A stretch of 6,323 nt of DNA from contig QMVZ01000097.1 of the NCBI GenBank assembly GCA_003661365.1, positions 1-6,323 of the forward strand, written 5' to 3'. The position numbers were made by a program, and so were the translations under genes. The notes under the pieces were generated by a model. The model was not told where the DNA came from. It saw only the letters and a list, made by a program, of their open reading frames with translations, and ran no database searches. The stretch comes from Thermoproteota archaeon. Lineage in GTDB: Archaea > Korarchaeota > Korarchaeia > Korarchaeales > Korarchaeaceae. This document shows positions 1 through 5,184 of this stretch, piece after piece; within the stretch, counting starts at the first letter, position 1, and each line of letters starts with the position of its first letter.

Positions 1-698
1 AATACCCAGTCTACTTCGTCTACTGCATTGAATGCTCGAATAACCCTCCCTCTGGAAAGATTTGGAAGACATTCAAAGGCACTTACGTGAACAGGAAGGA
101 TGTCGTGATAAAAGCAATAGAAGTATTAAGCGGAAACGAAATAGAGGTTCCCTTCACGCTAGGGCTACGATACGAGAGGGTGAAGTACGATCCACAAACT
201 AGAAATTACAACATGAGCAGCGATGTCTTCCCGCAGAATCCGAGGGTTAAGGGCGTCTACTTCTCGCACTTCCTTCCATTGCTACCCCAATACGTCGGTA
301 CGATCTCAAATCCAGAGGGAGAGAACCTAGATTTAAAGGCACTTTGCGAGAGGGCTGGCATCGATACCTCGAAGCCAGTTTACTTGCGCTTCTTCGCAGC
401 CATCATTGCCGCAAACTACTCTTCATCAAAGATAGAGGAGGGAGATCCAGCCCTCCTTGGAAGACCAGCCTCAAGTTGCGTGATGAAGCTCGAGTTTGGT
501 GAAGAAAGCGTTCACGTAAGCTCGGAATTTGCATCAATATGGCAGCCATGGGACACCCCAGACTTTCCGTTCGACGAGCCACTTGATTCAGTCATCCCAG
601 TGGAGCTTGGATGGAGGTCAGCGAAGATCTTCGCTGCAATTGCTGTCTTCTGCTTTATCGTAGCCGTAATCTTGCTCAAGGGAGGGGAAGAGGAGTAA
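1..698 (+). CDS. C-terminally membrane-anchored protein of unknown function (5' truncated)
   Basis: The reading frame is open from the window edge (first full codon at 3) to a TAA at 696-698, so 231 residues are visible and the N-terminus is missing. The GTG at 87 is an internal valine, not a start, because the frame continues upstream without a stop. I do not recognise the family. Visible parts, in residues counted from the edge, are a CxxC pair (C8, C11), a segment around W21-E40 resembling part of gene 4, a long probably beta-rich ectodomain, and a hydrophobic helix at about 208-225 followed by the acidic tail GGEEE. This is a tail-anchored or C-terminally anchored layout with the bulk probably outside the cell. 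By analogy with genes 3 and 4, the missing part may hold an N-terminal helix and a Pro/Thr stalk; that is a prediction. Its stop overlaps the start of the CPBP protease gene by one base. Confidence 0.85.
   Translation, partial: YPVYFVYCIECSNNPPSGKIWKTFKGTYVNRKDVVIKAIEVLSGNEIEVPFTLGLRYERVKYDPQTRNYNMSSDVFPQNPRVKGVYFSHFLPLLPQYVGTISNPEGENLDLKALCERAGIDTSKPVYLRFFAAIIAANYSSSKIEEGDPALLGRPASSCVMKLEFGEESVHVSSEFASIWQPWDTPDFPFDEPLDSVIPVELGWRSAKIFAAIAVFCFIVAVILLKGGEEE
680..695 (+). promoter_or_regulatory. Purine-rich ribosome-binding region of the CPBP gene
   Basis: A run of G and A containing GGAGGGG and GAGGAG lies inside the last codons of gene 1, just before the ATG at 698. It is the least canonical site of the array: GGAGG is 12 bases from the start and GAGGAG only 2. 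It still supports 698 over the in-frame ATG at 611, which would give a long overlap and a non-hydrophobic Cys-rich N-terminus. Confidence 0.5.
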
Positions 699-1528
699 TG
701 GCTTTCGACTTCGACTGGATGCGTGAGGAAGCGGAACCAGGAGTCCACGAGCTGCTAATCACGACAGCATTCTGGGGGCTTTTAGTCCTTAGCTTCGCCT
801 ACCTCGTCGTCGAATCCCAAACTTTTCCAGAGAACATGAAGTGGATGAGTTCTCTAGCCCTTTACCTGATAGTCATAGGGGCTCTCTTCCTCTATGCCCT
901 TGGGGGCATAGAGTTCTTCTACGTTGCCGACTATGTGGACGAGTTCATGGCTGCAGCCGCTTCTTCTTTGACGCAAATAATAACCACTGCCATTGCGGCC
1001 CTGGGAGCCCTGTTCTCAACAATACAATCCTACTTCGCAAACCCAGTCGATAGCCTTTCCTTCTTCACGGCACAAGCTTTAGGAGAGGACCTCGTCTTCT
1101 CAGGGTTCCTTACCCTTGCGAATCTCGCAATAATAGCGCTGATAAGGGGATTGGAGCCAGATGAGCTTGGTCCTATTGATGTGCTAATGGCTTTAGTAAT
1201 GACTGGGTACGAGTTCGCTTCCTTCCACGGCTGGGCCTACCTTCACATACCAATCTATCAAGCGTTCATCAAAGCATTATGGCCACCGCCCTTCTTACCG
1301 ATAAGCCCATTCTTCTCGCCCTTCGTAACCCAAATCATCAAGTCATACTTCGTAATACGAACAGGAGATGTCGTAGGAGTAGGCTTAGGTCATGTCTTTA
1401 CCAACTGGATTCTCAGCGGAGCTGGTCTCAGCGTAATACTCGCAACTTTCAGCGGAATAAACCCGCTCTGGCTCATAGCTGCCATCATTGCAATCTTGGT
1501 TCTATTCAAGTTGAAGGAGGTGTTCTGA
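698..1528 (+). CDS. CPBP/Abi-family intramembrane protease, divergent
   Basis: A 276-residue protein with about seven or eight hydrophobic segments, at roughly 18-38, 49-75, 85-110, 128-150, 160-181, 205-222, 226-250 and 255-271. It carries recognisable versions of the CPBP (CAAX protease and bacteriocin-processing, Abi) membrane glutamic protease motifs. E130-D131 in EDLVFSGFL stands where the family has EExxFRG, F173-H177 (FASFH) matches FxxxH, and H232-N236 (HVFTN) matches HxxxN. All three lie in membrane segments in the expected order. Family members cut inside or beside membrane helices, as in prenyl-protein processing, bacteriocin maturation or immunity. Two positions are unusual: the second Glu is Asp, and the motif-1 Arg is Ser135. 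Altered activity, or a scaffolding role, is therefore possible. The gene sits between anchored surface proteins that are plausible substrates (inference). The ATG at 698 overlaps the gene 1 stop as TAATG. Confidence 0.72.
   Translation: MAFDFDWMREEAEPGVHELLITTAFWGLLVLSFAYLVVESQTFPENMKWMSSLALYLIVIGALFLYALGGIEFFYVADYVDEFMAAAASSLTQIITTAIAALGALFSTIQSYFANPVDSLSFFTAQALGEDLVFSGFLTLANLAIIALIRGLEPDELGPIDVLMALVMTGYEFASFHGWAYLHIPIYQAFIKALWPPPFLPISPFFSPFVTQIIKSYFVIRTGDVVGVGLGHVFTNWILSGAGLSVILATFSGINPLWLIAAIIAILVLFKLKEVF
1516..1522 (+). promoter_or_regulatory. Ribosome-binding site of the metzincin gene
   Basis: GGAGGTG lies 5 bases before the ATG at 1528 and is a full match to the archaeal anti-Shine-Dalgarno sequence. 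It is also read in frame as Glu-Val in the C-terminal tail LKEVF of the CPBP protein. It decides the start against upstream in-frame codons from 1279, which would lie inside the CPBP gene. Confidence 0.85.
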
Positions 1529-2592
1529 TGGAATCTGGAGATCTTGCCCTTGTTGCGCTCTTCCTTATAGCTTTGGTCTTGGTAGGAGGTATGTTCTACT
1601 TCGTTTACAAGTACACGAAGGTTCCAGAGGAAGTGCTTGAGAAGGAAGCTCCGCCAGCAGACGACGTCAGAGATGCGAATGGGACGAACATACCGCCTCC
1701 TCCGACACCTGGGCCCTCTCCAAGCCTGACACCACCGCCCCCTAGTGGGGGAACTCCCAAACCGCAAACTCCTTCAAGAGAAGAGACGGGACAAAAACCA
1801 CCAGTTGCGAAGTACGTCTTCAAAATCATAGGAACCACTAACTTAACGAACATAGAGAAGGCGTTCCAGATTCTCGAGGATAACTTCCCAGCGCAGATGG
1901 CCTATGTGCTCGAGGGCACCAAGTACGATTACATCATAAAGGTAGGAGACGAAGGGGTCTATGTCCTTGGAAACACTATCTACATAAGGCCAGATACATC
2001 AGCGAAGAAGATAGCCCACGAGATAGGGCATTGTGCTGGGCTTCCAGATGTTCACAAAACGCTGAGCGGAGCGAAAAACCATCACTCCAGCATTCACGTC
2101 TACAATGTGCTTATCCCGATAGGAGGAGAAGAACCTGGCTTAATGGGGAACATCAATGCTGAGGGGTTCAGCGCTACTGAGAAGCTCTTCTACTGGAAGA
2201 GGGAGTGGTTCAAGCGTGTTGTGGTGAATGAGGACACGAAGGAGGTTTGGGACATCTACACAACACCTGGACAGCTTCCAAACGGTCGCATAGTTGAGAG
2301 ATACTACCTCGTATCTCGTGAGGACAACGAGACTAGATGGGGCTTGCTCCTGGCTTCAAACGAGATGATAGTGTACTACTACTACGAGGAAGACCTTGAG
2401 AATTTCCTTGCAAACACCCAAGGAACGTGGTCCGTTCCAAAAACAGCAGAAGAACTTCTAAGATCAGCAGTAACACAGTGCTTCTTCCAGGCTATGTTCT
2501 CATTCGGAACTGGCTCCTGGCTAAACCTGCTGGGATTCCTCTTCATTTTGGGAGCAATTCTGCTGATACTAAGGTTAAGGGAGGTGATATAG
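1528..2592 (+). CDS. Membrane-anchored metzincin metalloprotease, M6-like
   Basis: A 354-residue protein. Residues 8-28 form an N-terminal helix, 54-92 a Pro/Thr/Gly-rich stalk, about 96-300 the ectodomain, and 332-349 a C-terminal helix before the tail RLREVI. The zinc site is HEIGHCAGLPDVH at 164-176: His164 and His168 as ligands, Glu165 as catalytic base, Gly171, and Asp174 at the third metzincin ligand position (HExxHxxGxxD), with His176 as an alternative. A Met-turn, LMG with Met206, follows about 32 residues later. The run LMG, FSATEK, W, RYYLVSRE, then GLLLASNEMIV resembles the catalytic end and following beta domain of M6-like (immune inhibitor A-like) proteases. The metzincin call is strong; the M6 assignment is by eye. 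Positive residues after the C-terminal helix suggest the tail is inside and the protease outside. N51, N105 and N267 are N-glycosylation sequons. It starts at the TGATG overlap with the CPBP gene. Confidence 0.78.
   Translation: MESGDLALVALFLIALVLVGGMFYFVYKYTKVPEEVLEKEAPPADDVRDANGTNIPPPPTPGPSPSLTPPPPSGGTPKPQTPSREETGQKPPVAKYVFKIIGTTNLTNIEKAFQILEDNFPAQMAYVLEGTKYDYIIKVGDEGVYVLGNTIYIRPDTSAKKIAHEIGHCAGLPDVHKTLSGAKNHHSSIHVYNVLIPIGGEEPGLMGNINAEGFSATEKLFYWKREWFKRVVVNEDTKEVWDIYTTPGQLPNGRIVERYYLVSREDNETRWGLLLASNEMIVYYYYEEDLENFLANTQGTWSVPKTAEELLRSAVTQCFFQAMFSFGTGSWLNLLGFLFILGAILLILRLREVI
2579..2588 (+). promoter_or_regulatory. Ribosome-binding site of the TTG-started stalk protein
   Basis: GGGAGGTGAT is the strongest Shine-Dalgarno match in the window. 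It ends 4 bases before the TTG at 2593, which supports that rare start codon. It also encodes the tail REVI of the metzincin. Confidence 0.85.
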
Positions 2593-3645
2593 TTGAATTT
2601 TGACTGGAGAGTGTGTTTAGCTATTCTTATAATAGGTCTATTGGGCGCAAATCTCGTCATTCCTAGGCTAGAGGCAAAAAGGGACTTCCTGCATCAGGAC
2701 GATCCAATACCTGAGGAATTACGAAATCCATCGCCGACACCAACTCCAACAGCTACACCATCTCCAGAGGAGAATGAACAAGCCTATGAGCAGGAAGAGG
2801 AAGAGCTTGCAGAGCAGTACAGCAGATTCGGCACTCCAAACACAACTAACGAGCCTCCTTCCGAACCTCCCCCTGAAACTGAAACTCCGACTCAAACCCC
2901 ATCTTCAACTCCAACTCAAACGCCAGAGATAGGTCAGCCAAACCCCTTCGCTGGCAAGATCTTCAAGGTCTACTGCCCTCCTCCCGTCTACAAGCTAGCG
3001 CTGGAAATAGACGGAGAAAAGTGGATAGTAAGCGAGCCAAAGTACATCTCATCAGACATAATCAGGAGAAGGATAGAGCGGAATCCGAGCCGCTACTACG
3101 TTTTGGGAAGCTGGTATGTCTCAAAAATAGCTAAGATCTCAACCCTTACAAGCGGGTGGAAGAAGGATTGGACGAAGACAGCGAGCGACGAGGTCTGGTG
3201 CTGGACGGGAACGATGTGGGAGCGCTTCGGAGGTTCTTTCAATAAGGGCTATCTAGATGAAATTGCTCTCAGCACGTACGAAGTTCCACAAGGAACTCCT
3301 GGCAGCGAGTACGAGGGCACTCTGTACAAATGGAAGCTGCCGCCTGGCATAGAAGTAACAAAGTACACCAAGTGGATTCCAGCAGGGAGCAATAACTACG
3401 AGGTATGGATAAAAGTGGAGGTAAACGGGCACGTCGTCGCTACTGGGCCCAACACAGCCACGGTAGATTGGAAGAATGGTGGGCTTGCAGTCGGTGCCTA
3501 CTCACAGTTCAGGATGACTGGAGGTGGCATAGCTCTTTCCTCGGTGCTTACCGAAGTCATGGGACAGCCAGCGTTAAGGATAATTGTCGTCGTAACTGCC
3601 TTCTTGGCTGGAATCGTAGTGGGGGAACTTAGGGAGGAGGACTGA
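2593..3645 (+). CDS. Double-anchored, Thr/Pro-stalked surface protein of unknown function
   Basis: A 350-residue protein starting with TTG directly after the metzincin stop. Residues 8-23 are a hydrophobic helix. Residues 46-117 are a Thr/Pro/Glu-rich low-complexity stalk with two copies of TPTQTP (98-103, 106-111), the kind of segment often O-glycosylated in archaeal surface proteins. Residues 120-320 are a Trp/Tyr-rich domain, with C128 and C203, that looks almost wholly beta. A helix at 326-344 precedes the charged tail ELREED. I do not recognise the family. The strands in 268-315 (YEVWIKVEVNGHVVA, then GGLAVGAYSQFR) resemble concanavalin A-like lectin or polysaccharide-lyase strands, but no catalytic set is identifiable, so this is weak inference. 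The architecture copies that of the metzincin, so the two probably stand side by side in the membrane. A carbohydrate-binding or structural subunit is the best guess. Confidence 0.82.
   Translation: MNFDWRVCLAILIIGLLGANLVIPRLEAKRDFLHQDDPIPEELRNPSPTPTPTATPSPEENEQAYEQEEEELAEQYSRFGTPNTTNEPPSEPPPETETPTQTPSSTPTQTPEIGQPNPFAGKIFKVYCPPPVYKLALEIDGEKWIVSEPKYISSDIIRRRIERNPSRYYVLGSWYVSKIAKISTLTSGWKKDWTKTASDEVWCWTGTMWERFGGSFNKGYLDEIALSTYEVPQGTPGSEYEGTLYKWKLPPGIEVTKYTKWIPAGSNNYEVWIKVEVNGHVVATGPNTATVDWKNGGLAVGAYSQFRMTGGGIALSSVLTEVMGQPALRIIVVVTAFLAGIVVGELREED
2884..2921 (+). repeat. Short direct repeat encoding the TPTQTP stalk unit
   Basis: Two copies of ACTCC(G/A)ACTCAAAC, at 2884-2897 and 2908-2921, differ at one base and are 24 bases apart. 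They encode two TPTQTP units. This is an in-frame stalk duplication, not a separate element. Confidence 0.7.
3632..3640 (+). promoter_or_regulatory. Ribosome-binding site before the minigene
   Basis: GGGAGGAGG lies in the last codons of the stalk-protein gene (tail REED), 6 bases before the ATG at 3647. It has no other start codon to serve at a proper distance: the gene 5 ATG is 58 bases away. Confidence 0.6.
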
Positions 3646-3646
3646 A

Positions 3647-3694
3647 ATGGAAAGATCACGGTTTCCTGCTTTCTGTGAGAAGGAGGCGAGGTGA
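3647..3694 (+). CDS. 15-residue minigene, possible translational-coupling leader
   Basis: An ATG one base after the gene 4 stop opens a 15-codon frame (MERSRFPAFCEKEAR). It is preceded by a good Shine-Dalgarno site at proper spacing. Its TGA (3692-3694) falls inside the Shine-Dalgarno sequence of gene 5, four bases before that gene's ATG. This spacing fits ribosome handover across the 53-base gap, which is the largest gap in the array. The peptide is basic, has no membrane helix and resembles nothing I know. Alternatives are a random short frame, or the remains of a deleted gene whose start and end are preserved. Confidence 0.4.
   Translation: MERSRFPAFCEKEAR
3688..3694 (+). promoter_or_regulatory. 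Ribosome-binding site of the secreted beta-rich protein
   Basis: GAGGTGA lies 4 bases before the ATG at 3699. It selects that start over the in-frame GTG at 3675, which has only pyrimidine-rich sequence upstream and would put four arginines before the signal peptide. Confidence 0.8.
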
Positions 3695-3698
3695 GGCT

Positions 3699-4649
3699 AT
3701 GTATAAGAAGTTAGTAATTTTGATAGTCCTCCTCTTGGTAGGAGGAATAGTAGCCCCAGCCCTGGCTCGATCCCACCCGCACCACATAATCTGTGAGAAA
3801 ACGGAGTGGAAAGCAAATCCTGGGGATGTAATCAAGATACCATACAAAGTTCACTTTGAGGGAGAGGAAGATGCAAAGAACGAATTATATGGGGATCAAG
3901 TCAAGGGTTGGAACTGCACTCTCCACTCCGAAAAGGGCACGGGAAAGAAAGGGGAAGACGTAAGCTGTTATATAGAAGTTCATGTACCTAAGGACGCTAA
4001 AAACGGTACTTACGGTTTAATACTTCAGGACAAGGATTCCCTTGGGTATGTAACGAGCAGGGTCTCGATCTTCATCATTGTGGGAGACGGAGGAAAATGC
4101 GCTCCTGAGCAAGAAATACACTTCTACGACGGCTGGATAAGGAACGAGGATATGCCCCGCAAGATAGAGCTTCCAGTGGACAACTTCGTGTTGACAGTTG
4201 GGGTGAGAAAACTTCAGCCAGCCACACTAAAGCTTATCTGGCAGATCTACGGGCCCCAAGGAGGGGTAGTAGATAGGTTCTGTACGTACCCCGCAAAGGG
4301 AAACCATAGTAGCGTAGTCGACGCCAGCAGTTGGTACGACGGAGGGACCTACACACTCAAAATCTGGGTCTACAACATTACAGATCCAGAGAACGAGGTT
4401 CTGCTTGAGAGCATGGAGATAAAAGTACAGGTTTTGTGCCCAGGCAGCAGCAACCCCATCTTGCTCGACACCTTAGTTATAACAACCTCAGAGGTCTCAA
4501 ATCAAGCAAAGGGAGAAGTAAGTGAAGAGGAAGCTAGCAAGGGTTCAGAAGGAAATATCATCACTCCTAAACCGAAACCAGAACCCACGTACGTGTATAA
4601 ATTCTGCTTTCCGATACATCGCTTCTTCATCAAGATACTTCCACGGTGA
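3699..4649 (+). CDS. Secreted two-domain beta-sandwich protein of unknown function
   Basis: A 316-residue protein with a clear signal peptide: MYKK, a hydrophobic core, then cleavage likely after ALA at residue 23. Residues 27-128 look like an Ig-like beta-sandwich; the phrases NPGDVIKIPYKV and EVHVPKDAKNGTYGL recall CARDB or NEW3-type archaeal extracellular domains. Residues 135-247 form a second beta domain. Residues 265-297 are a Ser/Glu-rich then Lys/Pro-rich linker. The last 19 residues, from Tyr298, are aromatic and basic with one Cys (C303) and are not a membrane anchor. Sequons at N72, N102, N202 and N226 suit an exported glycoprotein. Cysteines at 32, 73, 90, 134, 195 and 247 could form disulfides. 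Unlike genes 1, 3 and 4 it lacks a C-terminal helix, so it is either released or held by partners. A structural or binding role is inferred; the family is not recognised. Confidence 0.83.
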   Translation: MYKKLVILIVLLLVGGIVAPALARSHPHHIICEKTEWKANPGDVIKIPYKVHFEGEEDAKNELYGDQVKGWNCTLHSEKGTGKKGEDVSCYIEVHVPKDAKNGTYGLILQDKDSLGYVTSRVSIFIIVGDGGKCAPEQEIHFYDGWIRNEDMPRKIELPVDNFVLTVGVRKLQPATLKLIWQIYGPQGGVVDRFCTYPAKGNHSSVVDASSWYDGGTYTLKIWVYNITDPENEVLLESMEIKVQVLCPGSSNPILLDTLVITTSEVSNQAKGEVSEEEASKGSEGNIITPKPKPEPTYVYKFCFPIHRFFIKILPR

Positions 4650-4650
4650 T
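4645..4650 (+). promoter_or_regulatory. Ribosome-binding site of the 85-residue membrane protein
   Basis: GGTGAT spans the stop codon of gene 5 and lies 4 bases before the ATG at 4655. It favours that start over the GTG at 4646, which lies within the site itself. Confidence 0.75.
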
Positions 4651-4654
4651 CGAA

Positions 4655-4912
4655 ATGAGAAAGCCCTTCATCCCTTTATCTTTTTTAAAAATTAACATAG
4701 GAGCTAAAAGAGATTTTCTGATCGGGTTTGCCGTAGCCCTGATACTGCTTGGGGCTGGTGGCTTTTGGGACCTTGCAGTCATAAAGCAGGACTGGGAGCT
4801 GTATCCGCTCCCCTTTGAATTGGTTTTGTTGCCCCGCTACATTGCAGGGGACTTGTTCTTCTTGCTTATTGTGGTTGGAATGTTCATCCTGCTTTGGGTG
4901 AGAACCAAATGA
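4655..4912 (+). CDS. Small two-helix membrane protein of unknown function
   Basis: An 85-residue protein with a basic N-terminus (MRKP, then GAKRD at 16-20) and two hydrophobic helices, at about 21-37 and 63-82, ending WVRTK. The positive-inside rule puts both ends in the cytoplasm, with a short loop rich in aromatic residues and prolines (about 38-60) outside. No family is recognised. It starts 5 bases after gene 5 and overlaps gene 7 by four bases (ATGA), so the two small membrane proteins are probably made together. The first third is unusually A/T-rich at 4673-4697. An alternative is a later start after that tract, but no start codon with a ribosome-binding site is visible there. Confidence 0.7.
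   Translation: MRKPFIPLSFLKINIGAKRDFLIGFAVALILLGAGGFWDLAVIKQDWELYPLPFELVLLPRYIAGDLFFLLIVVGMFILLWVRTK
4681..4695 (+). promoter_or_regulatory. T/A-rich tract within gene 6, possible weak internal promoter or terminator
   Basis: Six T, five A and TTAA follow one another in the codons for Phe-Leu-Lys-Ile-Asn of gene 6. The T-run resembles an archaeal oligo-U termination signal, and the TTTAAAAA core resembles a TATA box. It is coding DNA, so either role is speculative. It is the only such tract seen in the array. Confidence 0.2.
4897..4902 (+). promoter_or_regulatory. Ribosome-binding site of the 91-residue membrane protein
   Basis: GGTGAG lies 6 bases before the ATG at 4909 and is read in frame in the tail WVRTK of gene 6. 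It supports 4909 rather than the in-frame TTG at 4894. Confidence 0.65.
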
Positions 4913-5184
4913 AAAGGTCGATTAAAAATGGAGTGGTATTGGCATTTCTTATCTTCTGGCTTTGCGGGAGTGTTAGTGTTCTTTTTGACTTGGACCATTT
5001 CATTGCGTGCCCTTCGAAGCTCTGGAATTACGATTGGAGCAAGGGAATCCCAACATATGAAAAGCTCAAGCCGCTGGGAGGGCGCCCTTATCACCGTGTT
5101 GATGTGGCTTTCTTTATTTCTCTCGTTGTTAGCCTCCTTGCTGTTGCATTTGTACACAGACGGTTGTCTCGGGTGATTCTATGA
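4909..5184 (+). CDS. Small two-helix membrane protein with a DLDH motif
   Basis: A 91-residue protein with helices at about 8-26 and 65-82, a basic N-terminus (MKRS) and a basic C-terminus (HRRLSR). Both ends are therefore probably cytoplasmic, with a loop of about 38 residues outside. The loop begins with DLDH (27-30) and ends with RPYHR (59-63). This D-x-D-H and R-P-x-H pairing recalls membrane metal-dependent hydrolases of the YdjM type, but the protein is much shorter and the match is too weak to name a function. Its start overlaps the gene 6 stop and its stop overlaps the gene 8 start, both as ATGA, giving tight translational coupling. A second + strand frame (4928-5176) also encodes hydrophobic sequence but lacks a comparable ribosome-binding site. 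Confidence 0.72.
   Translation: MKRSIKNGVVLAFLIFWLCGSVSVLFDLDHFIACPSKLWNYDWSKGIPTYEKLKPLGGRPYHRVDVAFFISLVVSLLAVAFVHRRLSRVIL
5172..5177 (+). promoter_or_regulatory. Ribosome-binding site of the DNRLRE-domain protein
   Basis: GGTGAT lies 3 bases before the ATG at 5181, inside the last codons of gene 7 (tail RVIL). It fixes the start of gene 8 at the beginning of a signal peptide. Confidence 0.75.

Noticed and set aside
611..697. Longer start for the CPBP gene at ATG 611
   Set aside because: It would overlap gene 1 by 88 bases and add a Cys/Arg-rich stretch with no family counterpart; the TAATG junction at 698 matches the rest of the array.
650..698. Archaeosortase-type C-terminal sorting signal in genes 1, 3 and 4
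   Set aside because: The C-terminal helix plus charged tail is superficially similar, but no PGF, PEF or similar signature precedes the helices, and the tails are explained by ribosome-binding sites of the following genes.
512..1053. Small frames at 512-748 (minus strand) and 841-1053 (plus strand)
   Set aside because: Both lie within genes 1 and 2 in other frames, have no ribosome-binding site and show no recognisable sequence.
1279..1527. Longer start for the metzincin gene
   Set aside because: The extension reads through the CPBP coding end in another frame as an Arg/Asn-rich sequence, and it would bury the signal-like N-terminal helix and the strong ribosome-binding site at 1516.
1684..1800. 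Possible tandem repeat or CRISPR-like array in the C-rich stretch
   Set aside because: It is imprecise Pro-codon repetition in frame, without spacers or constant repeats; it encodes the stalk of the metzincin.
1390..1853. Two antisense frames of 125 and 82 codons across the CPBP/metzincin junction
   Set aside because: They lie opposite well-supported genes, have Arg/Ser- or Gly/Val-rich composition typical of the reverse of Pro-rich coding DNA, and lack ribosome-binding sites.
4928..5176. Second + strand hydrophobic frame of 82 codons overlapping almost all of gene 7
   Set aside because: It has no good ribosome-binding site and no coupling to gene 6, while the 4909-5184 frame has a GGTGAG site, ATGA overlaps at both ends and the DLDH motif. 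T-rich membrane-protein DNA often gives hydrophobic sequence in two frames.
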